42,568 bases of DNA from Phycisphaerae bacterium (GCA_012729395.1 JAAYDF010000097.1:68487-111054), one strand, 5' to 3'; shown: positions 33,152 to 42,537, counted from the stretch's first letter. Program-made: numbers and translations. The notes: a model not told the origin generated them from the letters alone.

Positions 33152-34744
33152 ATGTGTGAGGAGGCGATACCACAGTCTGACGACCGCGACGTGGGATCGG
33201 TCGCCCGACAAGGGGAGCAAGCAGGCGAAGGCGGCTCACTTGGAGCCGGGCAGGATCGGTCCCGTCACTTCATCTCCGATTGGCTGCTGGTGACTGCCGC
33301 AGCCTTCAGCTTGTACACCCTCACCGCCAACCGTGGAGCCCAGTGGCAGGACTGCGGCCTGTTCATTCTCAACATCGTCCAAGGTGAACTGGTCAACCCG
33401 CTCGGGCTGGCCCTGACGCATCCGCTGCATTACTGGCTTGGGCGGCTGGCGATTTGGCCGGGCGTCTTGGAGCCGAGCTTCGCGATTACGTTGGTCAGTT
33501 CACTTGGCGCGGCGGTGGCGGTGGCCAATGTATTCGGAGGCGTGCGGGCGCTGACCGACCGGCGGTCGGCGGCCCTGTGGGCGGCAGCGTCCCTGGCGAT
33601 GGCCCACACCTTCTGGAAACTGGCGACGGTGGCGGAGGTCTACACGATCTCGGCCGCGCTGCTGGCCGGGGAATGCTGGTGCCTGATCCTGTTCATGCGG
33701 ACAGGGCGACGGACGCATCTGTGGGCCGGCCTGTTGCTCAACGGTTTGGGCATCGGCAATCACCTGCAGGCGACGCTCATGCTGCCGGTGTGGCTGGGCG
33801 TGCTGGCGTGGGGGCTGGCTGGTCGCAGGATCCGCTGGGCGGACATGGCGGTCGGCGGACTGCTGTGGCTGGTCGGCACGCTGCCCTACAGCGGCTTGGT
33901 GGCGGTGGAGATGGCCCACAGCGGAGATTGGAGGGTTACGCTTGGCTCGGCGCTGTTCGGCTCGTCCTCGCTGGGCTACGCGGATAGTGTGCTCAATGTG
34001 GCCTTGTCGGCTCGACTGCTGGCGGTGAGCGGTGGGTTCACGCTGCTGTCGTTCCCCAATCTCCTGCTGCCGGCGGCGTTGTACGGGCTGTGGCGATGGC
34101 GGATGTTGGGGTTGCCCAGGGGCTTGCGTGGGGCACTGGGGGTGGGCCTGCTCGTTCATGCCGGCTTTGCCTGTCGCTACAACGTGGTCGATCAATACAC
34201 GTTCTTCCTGCCCGCGTACGTGCTGACCGCGATCCTGGGCGGAGCGGGAGCGGCGGCGGTGCTGGGGTGGGCGCCTTCAACTCGGCGAAGGGTGATCTGG
34301 GCGGCGATCATCATGCTGGCGGCCACGCCGGTGGTCTACGCGGCAGCGCCTTCGGCCGCGAGATGGCTCGGCGTGCTCGAAGGCGTCGCCCGGCACAAGG
34401 CCTATCGCGATGACTACGTCTACCTGTTAACGCCATGGTCGGTGGTCGAGCGGTCGGCGGATCGCATGGGGCGAGAGGCGGTCGCCTTGGCGGGTCCGGA
34501 AGGCACGATACTGGTCGAGGATCCGATGGGTCGGCCGGCGGTGCGGTACCACGCGCATCGCTCGGGCTGGGCCGACCTGGTCGTTCTGGCAGTCCCCGCA
34601 GGGCAGCCGGAGTGGATTGCGGATCTGAGCCGCCAGATGGCGGCAGACGGGCGGCGAGTGGTGCTTGTGCCGGCCGACGTGACCCGAGAGCCGCCGGCCG
34701 AGGTGTCTTGGCGGCGTGTGGGGGAGTTGTATGTTCTTGAGTGA
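33152..34744 (+). CDS. DUF2723 polytopic membrane protein (glycosyltransferase-like)
   Basis: A 530-residue integral membrane protein of the DUF2723 family, which includes the eukaryotic protein O-mannosyltransferase TMEM260 and shares the GT-C layout. After a hydrophilic N-terminus of about 45 residues come conserved blocks: LTANRGAQWQDCGLFI, the short THPLHYWLGRLA, AHTFWKLATVAEVYTISA and IGNHLQA. About ten membrane spans follow, then YNVVDQYTFFLPAYV, and a soluble 100-residue tail. The acidic residue near the first periplasmic loop (Asp in QWQDCG) is the likely catalytic site. Acceptor and donor are unknown. The start is ATG 33152, with no strong SD. Together with GT39 at 3467 it is the second GT-C-type enzyme in the window. 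Confidence 0.75.
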   Translation: MCEEAIPQSDDRDVGSVARQGEQAGEGGSLGAGQDRSRHFISDWLLVTAAAFSLYTLTANRGAQWQDCGLFILNIVQGELVNPLGLALTHPLHYWLGRLAIWPGVLEPSFAITLVSSLGAAVAVANVFGGVRALTDRRSAALWAAASLAMAHTFWKLATVAEVYTISAALLAGECWCLILFMRTGRRTHLWAGLLLNGLGIGNHLQATLMLPVWLGVLAWGLAGRRIRWADMAVGGLLWLVGTLPYSGLVAVEMAHSGDWRVTLGSALFGSSSLGYADSVLNVALSARLLAVSGGFTLLSFPNLLLPAALYGLWRWRMLGLPRGLRGALGVGLLVHAGFACRYNVVDQYTFFLPAYVLTAILGGAGAAAVLGWAPSTRRRVIWAAIIMLAATPVVYAAAPSAARWLGVLEGVARHKAYRDDYVYLLTPWSVVERSADRMGREAVALAGPEGTILVEDPMGRPAVRYHAHRSGWADLVVLAVPAGQPEWIADLSRQMAADGRRVVLVPADVTREPPAEVSWRRVGELYVLE

Positions 34745-34791
34745 GCGGGTGGGCGGTCCTGCGGGGTAGCCTGGTACTTGACTCGCCTCCC

Positions 34792-34918
34792 GCGGGGCAG
34801 AATGGGGACATGCACCGCTGGAGCGATCTGTTCCAGGCCGGCGAGTTGGCCTCTAGCCGAGGAAGTCCTCCTCATCTCAAGTCTTGCTGACGCGGGGCCC
34901 TTGCCCATTCTGCCCCGC
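34792..34918. repeat. 15-bp perfect inverted repeat around a 97-base spacer
   Basis: GCGGGGCAGAATGGG (34792-34806) is exactly complementary to CCCATTCTGCCCCGC (34904-34918). The 127-base unit lies in the 313-bp gap between the DUF2723 and MFS genes, which contains no other feature. No T run or target duplication is visible. It could be a MITE-like element or a stem-loop in the MFS leader. Confidence 0.55.
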
Positions 34919-35057
34919 CGTCGCCATCCTCGCGCATGTGGCCGGCTGGTTGCCGCCTTTGCATTTGAACAGCCGGGGTACTTGTCGTACACTTCGTCGT
35001 CAGCGTGGTGTTCCACAGGAGCTTCAGTCCAGTCTGGCAGAGCGAGGTGACATTGTT

Positions 35058-36332
35058 ATGACGCAGGCAGAGAATCCTGATCTGGCGGTTTCCGGCGGCG
35101 CGGACAGCGGTAAACCCATGGGACTGAGGGTGCAGTTGTCGGCGATGATGTTCCTGCAGTACGCGATATGGGGAATTTGGGCCCCGATTCTTGGGCTACA
35201 CCTGGGAACGCTCTCGGCGTTTCAGGCCGCCGACGGCTCGCCAGACTTCGGGCTGATCGGGCTGATCTACATGACCATGCCGATCGCATCGATCGTCGGC
35301 CCGTTCATCGGTGGGCAAATCGCGGACCGTTACTTCGCGGCCCAGCGGTTTCTGGCGTTCAGTCAGTTGTTGGGCGGGATCATCCTCATCGCCGTAACCC
35401 AACTGGATAGCTTCGTCGGCGTCTTTGTCGGCATGTTGGCGTACAACCTGCTTTACGCCCCCACGATCGCACTGACCAACTCGATCACCTTCCAGCACTG
35501 GCCGAATCAGGATTTCAGTAAGATTCGTGTTTTCGGCTCGATTGGCTGGATCGTGATCGGCTGGGTCTTTACGCTCTGGATGGCGAAGGTGGGACATGCT
35601 TTCCGAGTGCCCGCGATGGGCGACTGCCTGTACTTGGCGGCGGCCTTGTCCATCGTGTACGCGGTGTATGCCCTGTTTCTGCCGCACACCCCGCCTTCCA
35701 AGCAGGCAGGCAATCCCCTGGCCTTTCTGGACGCCGTGGCAATGCTGCGTAACCCAGCCTTTGCGGTCATGGCCGTCGTTTCGTTCTTCGTGGCCATCGA
35801 ACTGCAGCTGTACTTCGTCTGGACCCAGAGCTTCCTCCAGAAGGGCGTTGGGATCGAAGAAGGCTGGGTCAGCACCGTTCTGACCGCGGGCCAGGTGTGC
35901 GAGATGGTGATGATGGTTCTTCTACCGTTGGCGCTGCTCAAGTTCGGCTTCCGGGTGACCATGGTCTTGGGTATCGGGGCGTGGTGTCTTCGTGATGTCA
36001 TCTTCGCGATCGGCGAGCCGACCGGCTTGGTTGTGAGCGCGATCGGCCTGCACGGTGTCGGCTATGCATTCTTCTTCACCACGATCTTCATGTTTGCCGA
36101 TAAGATTGCCCCCAAAGACATCAAGTCGAGCGCCCAAGGTTTCCTGGCGTCGGTGACCATCGGGTGCGGTATGTTGGTAGGGTCGCTACTGACTGGGCCC
36201 GTGAACAATGCTTTTGAGGGCGATTGGAGCAAGATCTACCTCGTACCGGCGGCCCTGCTGGCGGTGTGCTGTGTGGTCTTTCTGCTTGGATTCCGGCCCA
36301 GCAAGGCCGACACGGAATCCTCGGCGGGATAA
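35058..36332 (+). CDS. MFS transporter of the nucleoside:H+ symporter type
   Basis: A 424-residue protein with about twelve membrane spans, in the nucleoside/proton symporter branch of the major facilitator superfamily (NupG-like). Family blocks are MFLQYAIWGIWAPILGLHLG near the first span, GGQIADRYFAAQR in loop 2-3, LLYAPTIALTNSITFQHW, and IRVFGSIGWIVIGWVF. The C-terminal half repeats the pattern. The start ATG 35058 has GAGGTGA eight bases upstream; a frame open from 34884 runs through the inverted repeat and is rejected. Substrate is likely a nucleoside or a related glycoside; given the setting, import of a sugar derivative is a reasonable alternative. In planctomycetes such proteins are common near carbohydrate genes. 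Confidence 0.85.
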   Translation: MTQAENPDLAVSGGADSGKPMGLRVQLSAMMFLQYAIWGIWAPILGLHLGTLSAFQAADGSPDFGLIGLIYMTMPIASIVGPFIGGQIADRYFAAQRFLAFSQLLGGIILIAVTQLDSFVGVFVGMLAYNLLYAPTIALTNSITFQHWPNQDFSKIRVFGSIGWIVIGWVFTLWMAKVGHAFRVPAMGDCLYLAAALSIVYAVYALFLPHTPPSKQAGNPLAFLDAVAMLRNPAFAVMAVVSFFVAIELQLYFVWTQSFLQKGVGIEEGWVSTVLTAGQVCEMVMMVLLPLALLKFGFRVTMVLGIGAWCLRDVIFAIGEPTGLVVSAIGLHGVGYAFFFTTIFMFADKIAPKDIKSSAQGFLASVTIGCGMLVGSLLTGPVNNAFEGDWSKIYLVPAALLAVCCVVFLLGFRPSKADTESSAG

Positions 36333-36369
36333 GGCGTCCTCAACACGCGCTAGGTTTCCGAGAGGCCGG

Positions 36370-37560
36370 TCAATGGCGGGCGGGGACGCCGACTTCGAGC
36401 CAAACGGCATCGGGCGACGGGTGGACTCGCGCGTCGGTTGCTGCCGCCGGCCACAACACGACATCGCCTTTGGTCAGGCTCAGCACGCGTTCGCCGGAGG
36501 TGCGCAGGATCTCCGCCTTGCCGTCGAGCCAGATCCACACGCACATTTCGGATGAGCATGGATTCGCGGTCGGTGATGCCCCCGCTTGATCCTGTATAGC
36601 GCTGTGCTCAGGTTGCTGTGGGGCACCGTTCGGCCGCGTGGGCGAAGCAGTCGGCTCCAGCGGCGCCGCGCCCGTCAGGAAGCGGTCCTTCCTCGTGGAG
36701 ATGCCCGTGCTCGCAGGCTCTGCTCTCTGACGGTCGCGGCTCTGCATGCTCTCCCGCACGCTCTCGGATAAGGTTACCCGATCGATAGTAAACCATTCGC
36801 AGGCAACCAGGTGCGTTCGCGATTTGTCGCGAGAGGGTGGCAGGGCCTGGATTGCGGGTGGCGAAGGGGCATCGAAGTCGATGCATTCGATGGCCGCGTC
36901 GAGGTGCAGCTCGCGCGGCTGGCCGGTCGCGGGATCCACCCGGCCCCAGTCGTAGGTGCGGTAGGTGATATGCGACGGCGTCTGGATTTCGGCCACGAGG
37001 ACGCCTTTGCCCAACGCGTGCGGTGTACCGCTGGGCAGGTAGTAGCACTCGCCGGGATGCACGGGGACTTTGCGCAGGATGCCGTCCACCCGACCGGTAA
37101 GCATGGCCTCGCGGAAAGCCGCAGCGGTGACCCCGGGCTCGAGGCCATGGTAGATTGCCCCGCCCGGCTCGGCGGCGAGCACGTACCACGCCTCATGCTT
37201 GACCCGCACATTCCCGCCGAGTCTGCGAGCTACTGCCTCGCTGGGGTGGACCTGCACGCTGAGCCAAGCGTGGGCGTCGAGAAACTTGATGAGCAGCGGG
37301 AACCGGCCCTCGAACAGCGGGGCGGGGCCGAGGAGTTCGCGGCTCCATGTTTCGCGCAGCTCGCCCAGCGTGCGCCCGGCGGCGGGGCCATTGCGGACAC
37401 ACGACTGGTCGTTTTCCAGATCGGCCAGTTCCCACGACTCGCCGATGGGCACGGTCACGGGACGCGGGTGAGCGAAATGCGTGAAGATCGAGTCGCCGCC
37501 CCAGAGCTTGGGTTTGTAGAGCGGCTCAAACAGCAATGGGTAGGGGCGCATTGCGGGCAC
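36370..37560 (-). CDS. manA: Mannose-6-phosphate isomerase, class I, with in-frame insert
   Basis: Interconverts mannose-6-phosphate and fructose-6-phosphate, with zinc. Zinc ligands are in SVQVHPSE (101-108), KHEAWYV (His122/Glu123) and SGTPHALG (His181). YRTYDWGR (200-207) carries the conserved arginine. Normal class I short forms have about 320 residues; here 396. Residues 269-339 form a low-complexity insert (Ser, Pro, Arg, Gln-rich) between the barrel and the final cupin strands (CVWIWLDGKAEIL). It is encoded by 36544-36756 and contains the REP-like palindrome B. The gene follows GH78-2 on the same strand after 21 bp, so it forms an operon; this points to sugar use rather than only cell-wall synthesis. 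Confidence 0.9.
   Translation of the reverse strand: MPAMRPYPLLFEPLYKPKLWGGDSIFTHFAHPRPVTVPIGESWELADLENDQSCVRNGPAAGRTLGELRETWSRELLGPAPLFEGRFPLLIKFLDAHAWLSVQVHPSEAVARRLGGNVRVKHEAWYVLAAEPGGAIYHGLEPGVTAAAFREAMLTGRVDGILRKVPVHPGECYYLPSGTPHALGKGVLVAEIQTPSHITYRTYDWGRVDPATGQPRELHLDAAIECIDFDAPSPPAIQALPPSRDKSRTHLVACEWFTIDRVTLSESVRESMQSRDRQRAEPASTGISTRKDRFLTGAAPLEPTASPTRPNGAPQQPEHSAIQDQAGASPTANPCSSEMCVWIWLDGKAEILRTSGERVLSLTKGDVVLWPAAATDARVHPSPDAVWLEVGVPARH
36665..36740. repeat. REP-like imperfect palindrome, copy B, inside manA
   Basis: Arms 36665-36685 and 36720-36740 pair at 17 of 21 positions around a 34-base loop. The left arm matches the left arm of copy A at 12595-12615 closely (21 of 25 bases across the extended arm), and the right arms agree at 18 of 21. 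It lies within the insert of manA and keeps the reading frame open. Confidence 0.6.
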
Positions 37561-37581
37561 GAGGCTCTCCGCGAGATTGGC

Positions 37582-40500
37582 TCAGGGCCACGGCGTGGCA
37601 AACACGTACTGGCCCGAGTCCACCGCATAGGTGCATCGTCCGCCTTCGGCCTTGATGAAACGAACGCCGGGGCTCTCGGCCGCCGACCGGCCGCTTTCGG
37701 TGACCTTGCTCGGGTCGGAGGCCGGCAGGAAAACCGTCGCGGTGCTGTTGGCGGGGATGGTGACGGTCAGGGTCAACGCACCGTCGGCCAGTTGCCAGTG
37801 GCTGGCGACCTTGCCGCGGACGGTGTCGATCTCGCCCTTGGCCCAGGTCAGATCGCCGAGGATCTCCGGGCGAATGAGAATGTGCTCGAAGGCCGGCTGC
37901 TCAGGATCGACCCGGATGCCGGCCAGCGCCTGGTAGAACCACGTGCAGATATCGCCGAAGAAGATGTGGTTGAGCGACGCCTCGCCCTTCCAGTCTTCCC
38001 ACAAGGTGGTCGCACCCTGCTGGATCCAGTGGCCCCAACTCGGGTAGGTCGTCTTGGCCGCGAGGGTGTAGGCGACATCGGGTCGGCCGTAACGGGTCAG
38101 GGCGTGCGGGATGTAGATGGAGCCGAGCACGCCGCTGTTGATGTGGCCGTCGCATTTCTCGATGTTGGCGACCAAATTGGCAACGACGCGGTCCACCTGG
38201 TCGGGCTCGACGAGGCCGTGGTAGAGGGCACAGGCCAGGGCGGTCTGGCTGCCGGTCGCGTACTGGCCGGTCCGCCGATCGTAGAACTTCGCGTTGAACG
38301 CCTTGCGGATCCGCCCGGCCAAGTCGGCGTAACGCTTGGCGTCGTCCAGCTTGCCGAGCAGGGTGGCCGTCTGGGAGACCAGGAGGGCCCCACGGTAGTA
38401 GTAACCGGTCGACGTCACCGCCTCGGGTGTTTTCTGGTCGATGGCTACCCAATCGCCCAGGCCGAAGGAGACGATGTGCCCCTCTGCCCGGCTGGTCATG
38501 TAATCGACGTAACGCTTGAAACCGGCGTAGTGCCGCTCCAAGATGCCGCGGTCGCCGTGGTAGAGATAGAGCTGCCAGGGAATGGTCAGGTAGGCGATGT
38601 CCCACGCGGGCCCGTTGCCCCAATGGTAGCCCCACCCGCCGGTGGGTACGATGCCCGGCAGTTGTCCGTCGTCCTTCATCGCGTCGCGCATGTCGTCGAT
38701 CCACTTGGCGTACGCGGCGGCGTTGTCGAAACTGTACATCGCCTGCTCGGAGGCCATGTGGGCGTCACCGGTCCAGCCGTTTTTCTCGCGATGCGGGCAG
38801 TCGGTCGGATAGCCGTGGAAGTTGCCCCAATACGACCACCGGGCGGCCCGCTGGATGCGGCCGAAGAGGGTATTGGAACACTCGAAGTTGCCGACCTGCG
38901 GGCAGGCGGTGTGAGCGAAGCGGCCCTGGAGGTTGTCGAGCGCGGGTTTGCCGGGCCAGCCGCTGACTTCGACGTACTGGAAGCCGTGGTAGACGAAGCG
39001 GGGCTCCCAGGTCTCGGCGCCGTCGCCTTTGAGGATGTAGGTGTCGGTCTGGAAGGGGGCCTGCAGGCTGTGGGCGGCGATCAGATCCTGATTGACGGTG
39101 CCGTCGGCATTGAGGCGTTCGCCGTACTTGAGGGTAACGCGCGTGCCGGCTGGCCCCTTGACGGTCAAGCGAGCCCAGCCGGCCAGGTTCTGCCCCAGGT
39201 CGAAGACGAAAATGCCCGGCTGCGGTTCCGACATGGCCACAGGCTGGATGGTCTGCGTGACCTGGATGGCGGGCATGGTCTGGGGCACAAGCCGACCGGC
39301 CGGTCCGCGGACCACGTGCGGTGGCTGCCAGTCGGCGTCGTCGCAGTCAGGTGAGGCCCAGCCGTTTCGTTCGAGGCGGGCGTCGTATGCTTCGCCGTTG
39401 CGGATGGCGTCGAAGAGGATCGGGCCGGGTGCGGTTTTCCAGGTCGGGTCGGTGTGGATAGTCTCTTGCGAGCCGTCCTCGAACGTCAGGTGCAGTTGCA
39501 TTCGCAGGCAGGGCACGTCGCGCCACGGGGCTTTGTCGAAGAGCCAGACCGCCCGCGTGTGCATGTTGTACCAGCCGTTGCCGAGCATGACGCCGATGGC
39601 GTTCTTGCCCGGCTTGATCTGCTCGGTGACGTCGTGGGTAACATACAAGGCCCGGTGGTCGTAGTTGGTGAACGCGGGGTCGAGGACATGGTCGCCGATG
39701 CGTTCGTTGTTGAGGTACAGCTCGTGGTAGCCCAGACCGCAGATGTACGCCTGGGCGGCCTTGACCGGCTTGGCTACCGTGAAGCTCTTGCGGAACAGCG
39801 GCGCGGAGCGGGGCTCTGGCAGGAGGTAGAGTTCGCCCCAGGGCGCGCCGCCGAAGGGGCCGAGGTCTCGGCACGCCTGCCAGCCGGTCGCGTCGAAGCC
39901 GGGATCGGTCCAGCCGGGTTTGTCCTCGTCGCTGCTCTGCCATGCGGTATCGGTTGAAAGCACGAGGGGTTCGCCCTCTACGAAATCCACGCGGAGTTGG
40001 GCGATCAGGCCGGCCGCGTCGCCGTAATTGCGGATCACGACGGCTAGGGCGTTGGTGCCGGGCTGGAGGTGGGCGGTCAGGTCGTACACACGCAGCATCT
40101 GCCAGTAGTCGTTGGTGCCGACCTGCTGGCCGTTGATGTGCAGCACGTAATGGTCGTCGCCGGTGAGCAGGAGCTGGGCCCGGGTGATGGTTCGGTCGGC
40201 CGGCAGCTCAAAGGTCCGGCGGAAGAACCGCGACTGATCCTTGGGTGGGGCGGCATCGGGGTTGGCTTCGGGCCACCAGATCCAGCGCATGCGGGCCGTG
40301 TCGAACGGGGCGAGCATCTGGTGGCGATCGGGGTGGGCCGCCAGCCACTGGCCCCGCCAGTCCTCGGGCTTCAGCAGGCCCATCTCCCACCAAGCGGGCT
40401 CGCTATAGGGCGAGGGCTCACCGTCGCGGCCCCAGACCCGCACCTTCCAGTAGACCCGCTGCCCCGACGCCAGCGGCTGTCCGCCGTAGAGTACGTGCAC

Positions 40501-40788
40501 CGATTCATGGGAATCGACCTTGCCGCTGTCCCACAGGTCGCCGCGATCGGCGGCCAATACTTGCGGGTCCGTGGCGGCAAGGATCTGATAGGCCGTTTGC
40601 CGCTGCCCGCGTACCGACGATTGCGGCACCCAGCCCAGACGCGGAGACATGGCGTCGATACCCAGCGGGTTGACCAGGTACTCGCACCGCAGTCGCTCGA
40701 CGGTCAAGGCAGTATTTGATGATTCCGCATTGGCAGGAGTGATTGTGGCCATGGTAAGAAGAAGCATCATTAGGGCAAGACGCATCAT
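37582..40788 (-). CDS. GH78 alpha-L-rhamnosidase 2, with extra beta-sandwich
   Basis: The 1,068 residues start with a short signal peptide (ALMMLLLTMATITPANA), then the N-terminal fibronectin-like domain (LRCEYLVNPLGIDAMSPRLGW). Two successive galactose-binding-like sandwiches follow: FFRRTFELPADRT to about 265, and LFRKSFTVAKPVKAAQAYICG to about 420. The catalytic barrel holds DCPHREKNGWTGD (663-675, general acid) and TTLWEDWKGEASLNH near 945 with the base Glu. The first sandwich is lacking in GH78-1 and largely explains the 134-residue excess. ATG 40788 has GAAAGG about six bases upstream. A promoter at 40843-40870 precedes it and manA follows by 21 bp. Confidence 0.93.
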   Translation of the reverse strand: MMRLALMMLLLTMATITPANAESSNTALTVERLRCEYLVNPLGIDAMSPRLGWVPQSSVRGQRQTAYQILAATDPQVLAADRGDLWDSGKVDSHESVHVLYGGQPLASGQRVYWKVRVWGRDGEPSPYSEPAWWEMGLLKPEDWRGQWLAAHPDRHQMLAPFDTARMRWIWWPEANPDAAPPKDQSRFFRRTFELPADRTITRAQLLLTGDDHYVLHINGQQVGTNDYWQMLRVYDLTAHLQPGTNALAVVIRNYGDAAGLIAQLRVDFVEGEPLVLSTDTAWQSSDEDKPGWTDPGFDATGWQACRDLGPFGGAPWGELYLLPEPRSAPLFRKSFTVAKPVKAAQAYICGLGYHELYLNNERIGDHVLDPAFTNYDHRALYVTHDVTEQIKPGKNAIGVMLGNGWYNMHTRAVWLFDKAPWRDVPCLRMQLHLTFEDGSQETIHTDPTWKTAPGPILFDAIRNGEAYDARLERNGWASPDCDDADWQPPHVVRGPAGRLVPQTMPAIQVTQTIQPVAMSEPQPGIFVFDLGQNLAGWARLTVKGPAGTRVTLKYGERLNADGTVNQDLIAAHSLQAPFQTDTYILKGDGAETWEPRFVYHGFQYVEVSGWPGKPALDNLQGRFAHTACPQVGNFECSNTLFGRIQRAARWSYWGNFHGYPTDCPHREKNGWTGDAHMASEQAMYSFDNAAAYAKWIDDMRDAMKDDGQLPGIVPTGGWGYHWGNGPAWDIAYLTIPWQLYLYHGDRGILERHYAGFKRYVDYMTSRAEGHIVSFGLGDWVAIDQKTPEAVTSTGYYYRGALLVSQTATLLGKLDDAKRYADLAGRIRKAFNAKFYDRRTGQYATGSQTALACALYHGLVEPDQVDRVVANLVANIEKCDGHINSGVLGSIYIPHALTRYGRPDVAYTLAAKTTYPSWGHWIQQGATTLWEDWKGEASLNHIFFGDICTWFYQALAGIRVDPEQPAFEHILIRPEILGDLTWAKGEIDTVRGKVASHWQLADGALTLTVTIPANSTATVFLPASDPSKVTESGRSAAESPGVRFIKAEGGRCTYAVDSGQYVFATPWP

Positions 40789-40842
40789 GTCAGCCTTTCA
40801 CCGCACGGGGGGCGCTACCGAAACACATCATCCACCGCCGTT

Positions 40843-40870
40843 ATACTAGATTCTCGGGAGATTCCGTCAA
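40843..40870 (-). promoter_or_regulatory. Promoter of the GH78-manA operon
   Basis: On the minus strand TTGACG (40865-40870) and TAGTAT (40843-40848) are separated by 16 bases; the leader would be about 45 bases. It is the only good promoter match in the 303-bp gap 40789-41091, where I see nothing else but the phrB SD. Confidence 0.55.
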
Positions 40871-41091
40871 GGTACAACGATGCGTGCACCTTCGGGCGGG
40901 ATGCCGGAAACGCCCGGCAGGTTCGCTGGTTTGCGGACAGTCGAGAGCGGCCACTTTGTAGGAGCCGCGCGGCGTGCGTTAGGATGTGGGCGCTGGTTCG
41001 CAGCGGCCCGCGCCGGGTTCGAGTGATGACTGAGTGGGGCGGTTGGTGAGGCTGGCGGTAAGGGGGAGACGCGACCGGAGGTTCCGACGCC

Positions 41092-42537
41092 ATGGCGTTA
41101 ACGCTGGTCTGGTTTCGGCAGGATCTGCGGCTGGCGGATCATCCGGCCTTGTCGGCGGCGGTGCGGCGTGGTGGGGCGATCGTGCCCGTGTACGTCTGGT
41201 CGCCCGACGAAGAGGGCGACTGGCCGCCGGGCGCCGCGGCCCGCTGGTGGCTCCATCACTCGCTCGGGCATCTGAATGAGCGGCTGCAATCGTATGGCTC
41301 GCGGCTGATCGTGCGCCCAGGGCCGGTCCTGGCAACGCTTCGCGCGCTGGTGCGGGAGACCGGTGCCGAGGCCGTGTTCTGGAATCGCCGTTATGAACCT
41401 GAAACCGTGGCTCAAGACGAGCGGGTCGCATGCGCCTTGCGAGCGGATGGGGTGACGGTGGACACCTTCAACGGTGGCCTGCTTCGCGAGCCGTGGGAGG
41501 TCGCCAACCAACAGGGCGGCCCGTATCGCGTGTTCACCGCGTTCTGGAAGGCGGCCACGGCACAAGGGGAGCCGAGCGCACCTTTGCCCGCGCCGCCGCG
41601 ATTGCCTGCTCCGAAGCGTTGGCCGCGGTCCGTGCCCCTGGCGGAGCTGGATCTGCTGCCGCGACCGGATTGGGCGGCGGGTTTGCGTGAGGCGTGGCAA
41701 CCGGGCGAGCAGGCCGGCCACGCACGCCTGCGACGCTTTCTTGCCGAGGCCGTGGACCACTACGCGACCGGGCGGGATCGTCCCGACCTGTTGGGCACGT
41801 CGCGACTCTCACCGCATCTGCACTGGGGCGAGCTGAGCCCGAGACAGGTCTGGCATGCGGTACGTGAGGCGGTCGGCGGGAGGTCAGGCCTAGCAACCGA
41901 CCCCGCCGAGCCGTTCCTGCGGCAGTTGGGCTGGCGCGAGTTCGCCCACCATCTACTTCATCACTTTCCGCACACGCCGACGCAACCCTTACGGCCGGAG
42001 TTCGTCCGTTTTCCGTGGTTCCGCAGCCCGCGGCTCTTGCGTGCCTGGCAGCAGGGCCGCACGGGATACCCGATCGTGGATGCGGGCATGCTTGAGCTGT
42101 GGCATACGGGATGGATGCACAATCGCGTTCGGATGATCGTCGCCTCCTTCCTGGTCAAGGATCTGCGTATCCATTGGCGGGAGGGGGCCCGGTGGTTCTG
42201 GGATACACTGGTGGACGCGGATCTGGCCAACAACACGCTCGGCTGGCAGTGGACCGCGGGGTGTGGTGCCGACGCCGCCCCTTACTTCCGGATCTTCAAC
42301 CCGATTTCACAGGGCCAGCGGTTCGATCCGCAAGGGCACTATGTGCGGCAGTGGGTTCCCGAGCTGGCGGATGTGCCTGCTGGCAGAATCCACCATCCAG
42401 TTAGCCAACCATCTGTAAGCCGAAGTGCAGCCGCCGCCGGTGGGCAGGATCGCTATCCCGCGCCGATCGTCGATCATGCCCAGGCCCGCAAGGAAGCCCT
42501 GGCCGCGTTCGCGACCCTGCGAAGCCGGACCGATTGA
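41092..42537 (+). CDS. phrB: Deoxyribodipyrimidine photolyase (class I)
   Basis: Light-driven repair of cyclobutane pyrimidine dimers with reduced FAD. The 481 residues carry the N-terminal antenna-binding alpha/beta domain (LVWFRQDLRLADHPAL, 5-20; AVFWNRRYEPE) and the helical FAD domain. FAD-domain signatures are LSPHLHWGELSPRQVW, LGWREFAHHLLHHFP, GYPIVDAGMLELWHTGWMHNR, and NNTLGWQWTAGCGADAAPYF, ending in RIFNPI. The Trp electron-transfer chain appears intact. A Ser/Ala/Gly-rich stretch (about 440-455) extends the C-terminus. ATG 41092 has GGAGG ten bases upstream. The gene stands alone, divergent from the GH78-manA operon. Confidence 0.96.
   Translation: MALTLVWFRQDLRLADHPALSAAVRRGGAIVPVYVWSPDEEGDWPPGAAARWWLHHSLGHLNERLQSYGSRLIVRPGPVLATLRALVRETGAEAVFWNRRYEPETVAQDERVACALRADGVTVDTFNGGLLREPWEVANQQGGPYRVFTAFWKAATAQGEPSAPLPAPPRLPAPKRWPRSVPLAELDLLPRPDWAAGLREAWQPGEQAGHARLRRFLAEAVDHYATGRDRPDLLGTSRLSPHLHWGELSPRQVWHAVREAVGGRSGLATDPAEPFLRQLGWREFAHHLLHHFPHTPTQPLRPEFVRFPWFRSPRLLRAWQQGRTGYPIVDAGMLELWHTGWMHNRVRMIVASFLVKDLRIHWREGARWFWDTLVDADLANNTLGWQWTAGCGADAAPYFRIFNPISQGQRFDPQGHYVRQWVPELADVPAGRIHHPVSQPSVSRSAAAAGGQDRYPAPIVDHAQARKEALAAFATLRSRTD

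Noticed and set aside
36811-39354. 847-residue open frame on the plus strand
   Set aside because: It is opposite manA and GH78-2, which have clear family motifs. Its translation is Gly/Ala/Arg/Val-rich with no domain, as expected for a shadow frame in GC-rich DNA.
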